The notes: a model not told the origin generated them from the letters alone. 64,000 bases of DNA from Megascapheus bottae (GCA_024803745.1 JANJXV010000016.1:42586525-42650524), one strand, 5' to 3'; shown: positions 1 to 11,479, counted from the first letter of the stretch. Made by a program: numbers and translations.

Positions 1-49
1 GAGCTTGCCCCATAGCTGGAATGACAATTCTGTATCCCACTCAGCCTTT

Positions 50-166
50 TCTGTTGAGATGGTCTTTTGCCTAGGCTAGCCTAGAACCGTCATGCTCACT
101 GTCTCAGCTTCTTGTGGAGCTAGAATGGCAGGCATTGTTAAGCCACTGCATGACAAATATATGCAC
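50..166 (-). repeat. B1/7SL-like SINE remnant (old)
   Basis: Read on the minus strand, the segment resembles a degraded 7SL-derived monomer: a GAGAC-like end, a central stretch comparable to the B1/Alu 'ctcagcct...agctgg' block, and a 'ggcaggcattgttaagcca' segment where the family has 'acaggc..gagcca'. There is no clear A-tail. It is heavily diverged, so the family is uncertain. Confidence 0.35.
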
Positions 167-1865
167 ATCATGATCAGTTGCTAGATGCGGCTTTTACTTC
201 TGACATGGTAAGTAGAATGATTCCTACTGAAAGAAGATTTAAGGAAATATTCTTGCACTCTGCACTTTACAGGTTTTCAAAATGAATCATACCATTGGGG
301 ACACTGACCAGTTGCTGAAAATAATCTTGGAACCTTCACTTGAGCTACTTCAATCAAGAGAAAAACATTGCAAGCTCTAAGAAAAATACGTACTATCGAG
401 TGCCCTTTCTATTAAATATTTAATCAAGCATATTCAGGCTGTCAAAGTTAATGGATAACAAACATACCAGTTGACTCCAGGCAGAAATTGGTGTCACAGG
501 AAGTTGGAAATATGAAATACTAGCAGGAAACACACAGGGGGCTGGGACAAACATTGATACAGAAGCTTTGTTTCTCTACACTCGTCAGCAATCACTTGTG
601 TTTTCTAGTCACTGAAGAGAGCTAGAGTCCTTGCTTTAATTTAGGAAAACCAGTTATTTAAAGCTAGCACTTCCTCTTGTACATATAACCGTCACCCAGT
701 GCAATAAACATCTTACACCTAATCTCATTCCCCAACCTCGGGGTACAGGAAGGACTTTTTTAAGGGTGGGATTATAATTGATGCTTACTTGTTAGGGAAG
801 TAGATTTAGAAACTGAATCAAATCTGGAGATCTCTTTAAATATTATAGACATGTAAATAGATTCGTTCTAATCACTTCTCAGTCTTGCGGCTAAGATCAA
901 GTGTAGTACCTGTTCTTAAATATATTAATTCTGTTGACCCACTGACATGACATCTCATTTCATTTATTTGTGTCTCCTCAGTTTCTTTCATTACTGTTTT
1001 ATGATTTCATGACTTGATTATGGCTAAGAATTTCATCTGATTTTTCAGTTTAGATTTAGCTGTTGTGAGTTCTTTAATCTGTAGTTAGTACATAGAAAAG
1101 TTACGGATTTGTATGTTTATTTTGTACCTTGAAAACTCACTAGTTACAGCAGTGTTATGGTGGGACCCGCAGAGCTTATTAGAGACAGGAATACATCTGC
1201 ATACAAGGACAATTTAGCATTTATTTCCAATTTGAAAGATCATTTTAACTTGAAGTAAATGGGGAAATTTTAGCAGCGTTCCTTTTAAAAGTTGGTCAAT
1301 CAGTTATGGATTTCCAGCAGAGATGATCGTTACAAGAGCAGGGCACACCTGGACTCGGGGCTATGGGAAGTCCTGGGACTGATTTGAAAGGCACATGGTC
1401 ACCGATGCACCGGCTTCTCAGCACCCCCTGAAGTCTTCTGCCTGTTCTGACCGTGTTCTATGGCCATTGAATGATGCTATAAACATCCAAAAAACTCTCA
1501 GCAGGACAAAAGGGCCCTTCCAGGAGAGAAGCCGGGATGTGTCTCCTAGTAAGATTTTTGCTTTCCCTGACAGAGTACTGAAATTCAACCATACCAACCA
1601 CCATTTTTGTACATTTCAAACTGTCAGTAAATTACTTGAACTTGCTTTTGTTTTCTTTTTTCTGTCTCTTTATCTAGCCTTCATAGTAGGATTAAATATA
1701 GACTGTTTCTTTTTGCCCTTTTTCATGTTGCAATCTGTTTCTACTCGTTACCATGGCTTACAACACATCTAATTGGAAAGGACTTAAATGTAACATGGTA
1801 TTATATTTCACAATATGTTTTATAGACAAAGTGACATCAATTATAAGACAACCAACTTCCGCTTC
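167..1865. other. Unique sequence, no gene seen
   Basis: AT-rich, non-repetitive sequence. The longest open frame (125 codons at 1395-1772, plus strand) has no recognisable domain, has a codon pattern like its surroundings, and ends in a hydrophobic stretch produced by T-rich DNA. I see no promoter, RNA gene or repeat boundary that I can support. Confidence 0.5.
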
Positions 1866-2124
1866 TTATTTATTTTTAATTTTAATTTTAATTTTATTCT
1901 GTGGGTCCTGGGGTGTGAACTCGGAATGGGTGCTGTTCCAGGGCATTTTTGCTCAAAGCTAGCACTCTAACTCTTTGAGCCACAGCACCATTTCTGGTTC
2001 ACTGGTATTAATTGAAGAGAAGAGTCCCATGGACTTTCCTCTCCAGGCTGACTTTGTACCGCAAGCCACAGATCTCAGCCTCCTGAGTAGTTAGGATTAC
2101 AGGTGAGCCACTGGCACCAGCACG
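1866..2124 (-). mobile_element. Dimeric SINE, B1/7SL-like left monomer plus Geo-like right monomer
   Basis: On the minus strand a 7SL-like left monomer ('gtaatcctaactactcagg', 'gctgagatc') is followed by a spacer related to 'ctcttcaattaat' and a right monomer with 'tggctcaaagagt' and a region before the tail. The tail, seen on the plus strand as a TTTTAA-type repeat at about 1871-1897, is A-rich. The copy is moderately diverged and abuts an L1 remnant on its right. Confidence 0.7.
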
Positions 2125-2129
2125 TTTCT

Positions 2130-2690
2130 CAGTCTTGCTGTACATACAATTAATTCTTGTCTGTATGCTTCCCTCCTCGTTCCCCCACCCCGTCCCTTGT
2201 TGGTATCCATCGCTTGGTGATTGTTTTGTTGGGCTTGGACTTAGTCTGTCTAAACACTTGTACTATTTGAGCTCTCCAGGTCTATTCTCATTTAGTTAAT
2301 TCATTTGTAAACACTGGCATACCACCCAGCGTGATTGCTTATACATTTATAGGCACATTATAGCGACTACTAATAAGAGAAAATATGCAACCTTTGTTTC
2401 TCTGGGTCTGGCTCACTTTGCTTAATATAAATCTTTCCAAGTCTCTCCATTTCCTTCCAAATAATACAATATCCTTCTTTCTAATGGATGAAGAGATTCC
2501 TCAAAAACCTAAGGATAGAACTGCCCTATGATCTGGCCATCTCACCCCTGGGCATTTACCTAATAGAATACAAACAAGGGCACAGTCAAGCCACCAGCAC
2601 AACTATGTTCACTGCAGCACTGTTCACCACAGACAAGGCAGGGAATCGGCCCAGGGGCCTCACAATGGATGAATGGATTAAGTAAATATA
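2130..2690 (-). mobile_element. 5'-inverted (twin-primed-type) LINE-1 remnant
   Basis: Two L1 pieces lie head to head. At about 2130-2483 the minus strand carries the 3' UTR and the last part of ORF2; the plus-strand text at 2400-2475 parallels 9148-9225 of the larger L1 in this window. At 2484-2690 the plus strand encodes an upstream ORF2 segment: W/MKRFLKN, ELPYD, LGIYLIE, STTMFTAALFTT, DEWIK. In L1 coordinates the inverted piece ends at DEWI and the other piece begins about 15-20 codons later, which is the geometry expected from twin priming. The copy is old and noncoding. Confidence 0.7.
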
Positions 2691-5249
2691 ACCTTTAGCC
2701 TGTAAAAGATATTTAATAATAATATTAATAATATGTATATAGTAATAGTAATAATATTAACAGTAAGAGTATTCTTCAGAATAGTGGCTCAATTCTAAAA
2801 TTTTAAAGTGAACATTAACCATTATCACATTGTCAACTCTCTAATTGGTTCTCTGTTTCCTAAGGCTCATTGAATACTTTCGATTACTTGTCAAGGTTCT
2901 CAGCCACCAGCTTTCTGAAAACCTACAGGCTTACTGGGTCCAGCTCAGTCCCTCAGATATCCCATGATTTCACTTCTCAACTGAGAACTTGCTGTCAGAG
3001 AGTAGACAAGATTTGCTCACGTTCGTAAGGCTGGCTTGCATACCTGCACTGACACTGGGATTCAAACACAGCTTCATCCAAATGCACATCAAAACTGTGG
3101 GAAATCAATAATAAACACGAAGACTACAATTAACTGTAGGGAAACAGGAAAAGCTACCTGTAGAACTAATGCACCACTGCCTGAGGTTTAAATGGCTGAA
3201 ATATTATTTTAGAAAGCTGCACATTATTAAATTAATGTAATTGCCAGAATTACAATGTGACAATTGCGTTCTTCACATTTCCCTCCTGCTTACTTCTCCT
3301 AGTTAAAACTCTTAAGTCAGTAGTCCCCATTTTGTATCTGAAATGTCTTTGGATTTCTCTAGCTAGAATAGGTTTATAATCATTTCACAGTATTCTAAGG
3401 GGAAAAATGTAAGCTCTCTCAAGATGGCAAAGGCTACAACTTTTGAAGCAACAACAACAACAACAAAGGAAACATTTATTGCTCATTTATAGAGATTATA
3501 GTTTCCTGGTAATGAGGATTGCCTACTCAATCAAGACTTGTAGGATTTTTTTCGAGACGACTATCTAAATATGCTTTATTGACAGTATGTTGACAAAATA
3601 TTTAGAATATGCTCACATGAGAAAAGTTAGGTATTTTTATCTGAAGTTTACATTCACTTAGATTTGTTATATTCCACTGGGCAATCAATCGGGTGTACTT
3701 GTTAAAACCTCTATAACCTGCATTTTATTTTAACTCTCAAACAAAATATTTTGTGTTTAGAATGGCAATTCACAAACACCACTGAAAAGGGTTTAATCAA
3801 AGAATAGTGAAAACACGGTAACAAAAATAATTGTACTAATACATTTTGGCCAAGTAAACACACAGATAATTAGCACAAAGACCAAGACACAGAACATTCC
3901 AAGATCATAAAAATAGTTCGTTTCCTCGTCACACTTGCCCAAAGATCATCTTTTCCAGTTTCATTTTATACCTGAGACGTTTCCAGAAGGAATTACGCTT
4001 CTCTCACTTATGCGATGTCTGTCACACAACAGAGACTAGACGTGAACGCTACATGAATGACAAGGGACCAACTGTAAGTTTTTCGTGGAAAATTTGGGAT
4101 TTCATATTATTTAGCCTGTTCATGGGCAGAACTTAACCTGTCTCTACCTTGAACAGGGTTCTGCTCATGTTGACAGGTCATGCCGTAGCTTCCTGGGGTC
4201 GACTCATCTTAAGACAGAATGGTTATGCTGAGGTTCAAATGCAGTCCACCCTTCACTCACTCACTCAGTTCTCTTCCCCACAACTTCTATCTTCATATCT
4301 GAGCAAGGACAAACAAAGGCATGGACAAATGACTTTAATCATTTTACTCAGAGTGACTTTCACTATACAGTTTTCTTTTCATTTTCTACTTTCAGCCTTC
4401 TTAATTGAGCATTACTAAGGTTAAAAAGTCCAAAATGTATTTCACTTAATTAGAATGAAATTAGAAATTTTGAAGTAAGACGAGTTACTACAGAGGCAGT
4501 GAGTGGATAGTGAATTTTAGTCATCTGATGTCAAATAGTTAAACAGATTTGAGATTTGTGCTCCATGTAAAAGTTCTGCGTTAAGAACAGACATCATCAA
4601 GTTACATAAGCTTTCTCTTATTCCCTGGATCATACTTAGAATGTGCATTTGCCACAAGATTAAGGGCATTATTTTTTCTAATAAAATTGAGTTAAACCCC
4701 AAAGAGAATAGAGATTTTAAATACGCTTGTAATTTGGCTCTTTAATAAAAATTGGGGGGGGGCGGGAATCCAGTCATATTTATACAGTCTCCTAGGTTAA
4801 AAGCTTTAGGTTAAATAGTTGTTAACTGTGCAATAATGAAGCTTCAATTACTCTATTAATGATAATGTCACGGTAATTATGAACCTTACAGAATCGAATA
4901 TGTAGTTTAATGAAGAGTAAAATGCATTTTTAATCATTTGGAGAGTTATATAGAACAAATGGGCACATGAAACAGATCGAGATAGCCAAAAGGTCAGAAT
5001 TAAGAAGATACAAACTTCAATATACTAATTGATGCAATCCTTAAGGTCTGAAGTTATTCACAGACATCTGCAGGGGAAGGAAGCAACAGACAAGGCATCC
5101 AGACTGTCTAATACAGGCTCTCCAGCCGGTGCGGTCAGTAGATTACATGCCATGTGGTCAGTTCCACTAGCAGAGGAACTTCATGAGCGGTGCTGTGGGT
5201 GGGGCGGGGCGGGGAATGGGTGGGTCATGGAACTTGAAATCAGTCCCTG
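2691..5249. other. Mostly unique sequence
   Basis: AT-rich sequence with a degenerate TAA-rich patch at about 2712-2762, a short CAA run at 3449-3466 and a G run at 4754-4765. Open frames here (89 codons at 4149-4418 and 61 codons at 4517-4702) have no recognisable features. I see no gene. Confidence 0.5.
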
Positions 5250-5488
5250 AGCTCTATCACTAAATGCTACTAGCAGTCTCCCACTTTGACCCATTGTGCA
5301 CTCCCAGGTTTCTGGTGGTTCATTGGAAAGGAGAGTCTCATGGATCTTTCTCCCCCGGCTGGATCCCAGGGTTTCTGGTGGTTCATTGGAGAGGAGAGTT
5401 TCATGGATCTTTCTCCCCCAGCTGGATCCCACTTGTGATCCTGAGATCTCAGCCTCCTGAGTAACTACGACCCCCGGCGCTCGCATAG
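5250..5488 (-). mobile_element. Dimeric SINE (B1-like plus Geo-like) with internal duplication
   Basis: The minus strand shows the left monomer ('gttactcaggaggctgagat', 'ggatcac') and the linker and start of the right monomer. The central linker part, including 'ttctggtggttcattgga' on the plus strand, is present twice with a 63-bp period (see the separate entry). The right-monomer 3' end is diverged or missing and no clear tail remains. Confidence 0.7.
5305..5430. repeat. 63-bp tandem duplication inside a SINE
   Basis: Unit 1 is 5305-5367 and unit 2 is 5368-5430. They share 'tttctggtggttcattgga', 'ggagagt.tcatggatct' and 'ttctccccc.gctggatcc' with only a few substitutions. The duplication covers the monomer junction of the SINE. 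Confidence 0.9.
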
Positions 5489-5576
5489 TAACAGTTTTCA
5501 ATGTGTAAGAACATCCAGTCATCAACCTGTACATCTGACCACACTTATTGTGAATTACACCATAATCTAAAAGACC

Positions 5577-5610
<34 letters not shown>

Positions 5611-5611
5611 G
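5577..5611. repeat. (AAT)n microsatellite
   Basis: Uninterrupted AAT/TAA trinucleotide run of about 11 units. Confidence 0.97.
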
Positions 5612-5699
5612 CGCTGCATCCACTATCAAAAATAATAAGTGACAGAATTTTTTTCCTCTCTCTGGAACACCAGGTAATAAGGGGCATTGGCCACAGGAC

Positions 5700-6140
5700 A
5701 TTCATTGCCAAGGGACCCAGCTCAGGAAGACTGACTGTGAGAATTCCAACTGCTTCTTCTAGCTACAGACAGCAGGGGAGCCGGAGGCCTCCAGCTGTAG
5801 AGAGGTTCACTTAGATCTGTGGCCTGTGCAAACATATCATAAGTTTGCCCCTGTGATGAAGATGGGGACGAGGGAGTATCTGTCTGGGCACAACACAATC
5901 CCACAGGAAGGAGAGACCTGTGGCCTGGAGCACTGTCACTTGAGAAGGCCTGAACTGTCTTCTCTGCCTTTAATGCTGGAGGAAGCAATCCCACTCAGAG
6001 CGTCTGGGTATTTCACTCCATCCATGCCTTGATCTCAGCCTGTGTGAGACTTCTCACCTTCAGAACCATAAAATGCCAGGCTTGTGTTGTTAAGACCACT
6101 AAGGTAATTTTTAACAGCAGCAGTAGAAAATGAATATAGC
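5700..6140 (+). mobile_element. MLT1-like (ERVL-MaLR) LTR remnant
   Basis: The 3' half (about 5990-6135) follows the MLT1 consensus order: 'ccttgatctcagcctgtgtg', a 'gacttctcaccttcagaacc' block, then 'tgtgttgttaagaccact' and 'agcagcagtagaaaatgaat' at the end of the LTR. The 5' half is more diverged and its boundary is approximate. It is an ancient solo LTR relic; I see no internal retroviral genes. Confidence 0.6.
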
Positions 6141-6917
6141 AAAGAAACATTCTTCCTTATTCCTTTGAGGTTAAGACACCAAACTGATGCTGCACAGGTT
6201 CAAAAGCTAAACTACCATTCAATGACACCCCTCAAAAGTGGACTGGGACGTAGACTGTAGACGCCACCACGTGACTTCCTGCTGAGTATTCATCAGAATT
6301 ACATGTCTTAACACAACAGACAAATTGAAAAGCAAGAAGTAAAACAGAGGTTCTATTAACAACACTGAGATCACATGTGAGAAATATTTGGCAAGGATTG
6401 TAAAACATGGACCCTATAAATGCTTCAAAAGTCTTCCTAACTCACCTCAAAAAAAGTATAAAATTTCAGCCCCAAATAGAAGTTATAAAAATGAAATTGG
6501 TAACTATAGAGTTGGTGGTAGAATGAGGGGAAGGGACTTGCCTGTGAGACCCAGCAAGTTGGAGAGTGTGATTGATGAGTGGTAGAACCAGTAGATGTGA
6601 GGATGGATCAATAAAATCCAATCCATCTAAGCATCAAAGGTAAAAAAAGAAGGGGAAAATACAGCTGAATGACAGACATTTGTGGGACACAACACAATGT
6701 CCACTGATTAGCCGCTATCCACAAAATATTCACTATTCGTATCCATGGAATCTCAGAAGGACAGGAGGAAGAGACAGGCAGAGGAGACAGGAAACTACAA
6801 CTCAACTAGGTGCAGCTTATGGATCACCACTTTGCATTCAGCAACACAAGTAGATTGAAAATAGATAACTGAATAAGATGCAGTGCAAGTGGTAATTTTT
6901 TAAAAATAGAGTAGCTG
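6141..6917. other. Unique sequence, no gene seen
   Basis: AT-rich unique sequence. Two short frames (6388-6585 plus and 6608-6805 minus) lack any recognisable motif. Its last 12 bases (6906-6917) are the left target-site duplication of the next SINE. Confidence 0.5.
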
Positions 6918-7110
6918 GCCGGGAGTTTGGCCTAGTGGTTAAAGTGCTTGCCTAGCATGCATGAAGGCCCAGGTTCAATTCCTCGTTACCACATACATAG
7001 AAAAAAGCCAGAAGTGGTGCTGAGGCTCAAGTGGTAGAGCTCTAGCCTTGAGAAAGTCCAAGGACAGTGCTCAGGCCCTGAGTTCGAGCCCAGGACTGGC
7101 AAAAAAAAAG
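6918..7110 (+). mobile_element. IDL-Geo-type dimeric SINE, complete
   Basis: The left monomer is tRNA/ID-like with an A box (tggcctagtgg, 6928-6938) and a B box (ggttcaattcc, 6972-6982). An A-rich linker (about 7001-7006) leads to the right monomer, which has its own A-box-like (aggctcaagtgg, 7023-7034) and B-box-like (gagttcgagcc, 7080-7090) stretches, then a poly(A) tail at 7101-7109. A perfect 12-bp target-site duplication, atagagtagctg, lies at 6906-6917 and 7111-7122. This is the best-preserved copy of the family in the window. Confidence 0.92.
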
Positions 7111-7122
7111 ATAGAGTAGCTG

Positions 7123-7786
7123 CATTCACATGTGAAATAGCTAACGATAAAGATATAACTATGTCACCTAATCTTAACTGCTAGAATTATGACAGGAAGT
7201 ACTCATTCATAGTGATGAATGAATCACTGACCAAGATTTAACTGCATATGTGCATCAATTAATATGAGAACACAAATTTTCCACTTGTTTTTATTTCTTT
7301 ATTTATACAAAGGTTTATTCATTTCAGTAAAAGACATCCAGATCGGAGTATCCAGATCTGATAGTCCTTCAAAACCAGCATGCATCGAGTCTTTAAATTC
7401 TTGCATCCACTGTCTGTGGTATGCTCCAAGCTGCCTGATGGCCAACATAACTTTCAGAGTCAGCAGTCACCTCTGCACTCCAAACAAGACGAGGAGAGAT
7501 GGGGAAACACTTCCTACATAGCACGTCCCTGAGAACAGACCAGGATTTACTTAATTTGAACCATAGCTGCCGAGCAGGCTGCAAACAAAGTAAGGACTTT
7601 CATTTCAGGAATACTCTTGTGCTTGGCTAAAAGCTAGTATTCTGTTACTAAGGATGATTGATGGATGGATAATACATAGATCGCAGCTCCTGCAAACTTT
7701 CTTTTATCTCACTGTGTGAGAATGCACTTTTTTCACATACTCATGGAACATTCATCAAGTTAGACTGAAGTCTGAGCTATAAAACA

Positions 7787-7789
<3 letters not shown>
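7123..7789. other. Unique sequence, no gene seen
   Basis: No repeat or gene recognised. An 85-codon plus-strand frame at 7264-7521 and its minus-strand shadow show no domain or splice context. Confidence 0.5.
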
Positions 7790-7839
<50 letters not shown>

Positions 7840-7985
7840 CGGGGGATTGGTGTGTGTGTATATGTAGCTGTGTGTGTGCATGTATAGGGGTTGGTGTGTG
7901 TTCATGTAGTATGTATCTATAGGAGTTGGTGTGTGTATGTACGAATGTGTGTATATTTAGTGGTGTGTGTATGTAGGGGAGTGTA
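7790..7985. repeat. (TG)n microsatellite with decayed TG-rich flank
   Basis: A pure TG run covers 7790-7838. An imperfect TG-rich tract follows to about 7985, with recurring 'ggtgtgtgtatgta'-type units. Confidence 0.95.
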
Positions 7986-8172
7986 TATAGAGAGGTCTGT
8001 GTTGCATACGCAAATGGTTTCTTGGGTAAGTCTACAAAACAGCTAATTAACAATTTTTACTGATTTTACTAATTTATACAATCACAGAAAATAGTGAGAA
8101 ATATTTCCCAATGCATCTTTATGACTGATACCCAGATTGAAGAAAGAACACAAAAAGAAAAATAAAACCAAA

Positions 8173-8223
<51 letters not shown>
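8173..8223. repeat. (TG)n microsatellite
   Basis: Nearly uninterrupted TG dinucleotides, ending at 'tatgcatgg'. Confidence 0.97.
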
Positions 8224-8224
<1 letters not shown>

Positions 8225-8441
8225 CATGGCAAAACTAACTCCTACACTTCATGAAATGAAATGAAGATACATAATAACCAGTGGGATTCAGGGAAGTCAT
8301 GCCGTTCTGCTCAAATGCTCCAGAATCAGTTAACATGATCTACCATATGTCCAAAAGCCAAAGAAAGATTTTATGATCAATATATGAACACAGAAAAGAC
8401 TTCTGGAAAAAATGTATTCTCTATTCGTAGTAAACACTTTA

Positions 8442-8600
8442 CACTGTAATCCTAGCTACTCAGGAGCCTGAGACTTGAGGAATGCAGTAAGAAACGAGCC
8501 CAGCCAGAAAAGTCCATGAGATTGTTAACTCTGATTAACCACCACAAAACCAGAAGGTGTGTTGTGGCTCAAGTGGTAGAACACTATACAGTGACATCTG
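8442..8600 (+). mobile_element. Dimeric SINE (B1-like plus Geo-like), 3' part decayed
   Basis: The left monomer 'ctgtaatcctagctactcag' and the linker 'ccatgagattgttaactctg'/'aaccaccacaaaaccagaag' are clear. The right monomer keeps 'gtggctcaagtggtagaaca' but then loses similarity. Both ends are approximate. A younger L1 was inserted just downstream at 8681. Confidence 0.75.
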
Positions 8601-8680
8601 GCAGATCCAAGTTAAAAGAAATGGTCAAATGTCCTCCCTGCAAACTGGAGAACAAGCAGGGTCTTTCACACGCACCAATC

Positions 8681-11479
8681 CTTTTTTCTTTTTCATATAT
8701 TTTTTATTGTAATTAATAGAAGGGTTACATTATATTCCCCAGATAGAAGGTGCTTAATTCACATACATTGATACACTTTCTCAGGTCTTGGTCCCCATTT
8801 CCCTTCTCCACACACACACCCCTCATCTTGTTCTCCCCCCTTCCCTATCCAATTTCAAATAACCAAATGCAAATATATCCAATATATCAGATAACAAAGT
8901 GAAATACTGTAACAATATGAGATAACCAAGGGACAGCAAAAGAGATGAGAGATAACATAGTACATTAAGGACAACAATCACTCATTATATGGCTTTTGTG
9001 TCTATATCCTGGAGGTCCTTTCATTTAGCATCATACTATATGGTCTTATGTACCTAGGTTTTGTTCTATTGTAAATCTCTGCTAGTAGAGCCCAAGGTTT
9101 CTACTGATTATGACAAATGAGGGAAACCATTGAGCCTAAGTTCCTTTGAGTCTGGCTTACTTCACTTAACATGATCTTTTCTAAGTCTTTCCATTTCCTA
9201 ACAAATGGGGCAATGTCATTCTTTCTGACAGCAGCATAGAATTCCATTGTGTACAAATACCACATATTATTGATCCACTCATCAACTGAGGGACATCTGG
9301 GTTGGTTCCATATCTTTGCTATGGTAAATAGTGCTACAATGAACATTGTTGTGCTGGTGGATTTAGTATGTCCTTGTTTCTGGATAATTGGGTAAATGCC
9401 AAGTAGTGGAATTGCTGGGTCATAGGGGAGCTCTATGTTTAGTCTTTTGAGGCACTGCCACACTGCTTTCCATAGTGGTTGAAAGAGTTTGCACTCCCAC
9501 CAACAGTGTAGTAGTGATCCCTCCTGGCCACATCCCCTCCAGCATCTGCTGTTATTAGATTTCTTGATCATGGCCATTCTAACTGGAGTGAGGTGGAATC
9601 TTAGAGTTGTTTTGATTTGCATTTCTTTTATGACCAGAGATGTTGAACATTTCTTCATGTGCCTATAGGCCATTCTTATTTCTTCTTCAGAGAAGACTCT
9701 CTTTAAGTCTTTGGCCCATGTTTTAATGGGATGGTTGTTACTTTGGGGATTAGTTTTGGAGTGATTCAATTTTTTGAGCTGTTGATATATTTTAGATATG
9801 AGGCCTTTGTTGTATGGTTGGTGAAGATCTTCTCCCACTCTGTAGGCTTCCTAATTAATTTACTAGCTATGTCCTTTGCCATACAAAAGCTCTGAAGTTT
9901 AATGCAGTCCCACTTATCCAGCCTTTCTCTGATTTGTTGTGATTCTTGGTCCTTATTAAGAAAGTTTCGACCTGTGCCAAAGAGGCCTAGTGTATCTCCT
10001 ATTCCTTCTTGTAAAGTTTTCAGTGTGTCAGCTTTTACCTCCAGGTCTTTGATCCATTTGGAGTTAATTCTAGTGCAGGGTGACAAAGAAGGATCCAACT
10101 TTAGTTTTCTGCAGGTGCTTAACTAGTTCTGCCAGCACAACTTGTTGAAGAGGCTATCTTTCTTCCATTCTATTTTTTTTGGCTCCCTTGTCAAAGATTA
10201 GGTGGCCATAGGTCTGTGGTTTAATATCTGGGTCCTCAGTTCTATTCCATTGGTCTTCAGGCCTGTTCTTGTGCCAGTACGAAGCTGTTTTGATAATTAT
10301 AGCCCTGTAATAGAGTCTAACGTTTGGTATTGAAATTCCTCCTGCGCTGTTCTTTCTGCTGAGAATTGTTTTTGCTATATGGGGTCTTTTATTATTCCAT
10401 ATGAAATTTTGGATTGCCTCTTCTATTTCTTTAAAGAATGCCATTGGGATATTGATGGGCATTGCATTGAATTTGTAGGTAGCCCTTGGAAGATTGCCAT
10501 TTTCACGATGTTGATTCTTCCAATCCAGGAGCATGGGAGGTTTTTCCATTTCCTTAGTTCTGCTTTAATTTCCTTTTTCAGGATTTTAAAGTTTTCATCA
10601 AAAAGGTCCTTTACATTCTTAGTTAAGATAATTCCTAGGTATTTTATTTTCTTTGAGGCTATTGCCAAAGGAGTTGCTTTCCTGATTGTTGCCCCATTCC
10701 TCTCACTGTTGGCGTAGAGGAAGGCAGTTGATTTTTGAGGGTTAATTTTATACCCTGCTACCTTGCCAAAGTTTTGAATCAGCTCAAGGAGCTTGGGAGT
10801 GGAGTCTATAGGATTCTTTAAATACAGGATCATGTCATCTGCAAAGAGGGAAAGTTTTACTTCCTCTTCCCTATTTGGATCCTCTTTATGCTTGCTTCTT
10901 GCCTTATTGCACTGGCTAGGAATTCTAATACTATGTTAAAGAGTAGTGGAGAGAGTGGGCATCCTTGCCTCCTTCCTGATTTTAGAGGGAATGGCTTTAG
11001 CTTTTCGCCATTAAGTATAATACTAGCAGTGGGTTTGTCATACACAGCCTTTATTATACTGAGGAATGTTCCATGGATTCCTAGTTTCTACAGAGCTTTT
11101 AACATAAAGGGGTGTTGGATCTTGTCAAATGCCTTTTCTGCGTCTATTGAGACAATCATGTCATTTTTGTCCTTGCTCCTGTTGATGTGTTGAATTATAT
11201 TAATTGATTTGCGTATGTTGAACCAGCTTTGCCTCCCTGTGATGAATCCAGTTTGATCATAGTGTGTAATTTTTTTTGATGAGTTGTTGTAGACGGTTGG
11301 CCAGTATTTGGTTGAGAAGTTTTGCATCGATGTTCATCAAAGAAATAGGTCTATAGTTCTCTTTCTTTGATGAATCTCTGTCTGGTGTGGGGATGAGGGT
11401 TATACTGGCTTCATAGAATGTGTTTGGTAAAGAACCTTCATTTTCAATTTCGTTGCAGAGCTTGAGGAGTATTGGTGTG
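8681..11479 (-). mobile_element. LINE-1, 5'-truncated insertion (about 2.8 kb)
   Basis: The element runs from a 3' poly(A) (T-rich on the plus strand at 8681-8710) through a 3' UTR with a pyrimidine-rich (G-rich on its own strand) tract at about 8810-8850, and ORF2 from its stop near 9101 to the truncation at 11479. Flanks acacgcaccaatc (8668-8680) and acactcaccaatc (11480-11492) match at 12 of 13 positions and are read as the target-site duplication. No ORF1, 5' UTR or endonuclease domain is present. Several frame breaks make it inactive. Confidence 0.95.
9101..11479 (-). pseudogene. Broken L1 ORF2 (reverse transcriptase and C-terminal domain)
   Basis: ORF2p is the L1 endonuclease/reverse transcriptase. 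Only the part from early in the reverse transcriptase domain to the C terminus remains. Visible landmarks are [10 protein letters not shown] (within 11088-11327), [12 protein letters not shown] (within 10857-11045), the catalytic FADD motif at 10834-10845, [12 protein letters not shown], and the C-terminal cysteine cluster CWRGCG..HCWWEC in the last open segment (9101-9838). The frame is cut by indels near 11270 (a T run), 10870, 10420-10550 and 9770-9840 and by an in-frame stop near 11090. The last 245 codons are still open, suggesting a fairly young insertion. Upstream endonuclease sequence is absent through 5' truncation. Confidence 0.93.

Noticed and set aside
5181..5711. 176-codon minus-strand open frame
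   Set aside because: It reads through the (AAT)n microsatellite, giving a poly-Tyr run, and through a duplicated SINE linker. It is not a gene.
6918..7000. tRNA gene (A and B boxes present)
   Set aside because: It is the left monomer of a SINE: a dimer with poly(A) tail and target-site duplication, repeated many times in the window, without a full cloverleaf.
7760..8053. His/Thr repeat protein frame on the minus strand
   Set aside because: It is simply the translation of the TG/CA microsatellite.
9902..11193. Plus-strand frames of 74-112 codons
   Set aside because: Antisense shadows of the minus-strand L1 ORF2.
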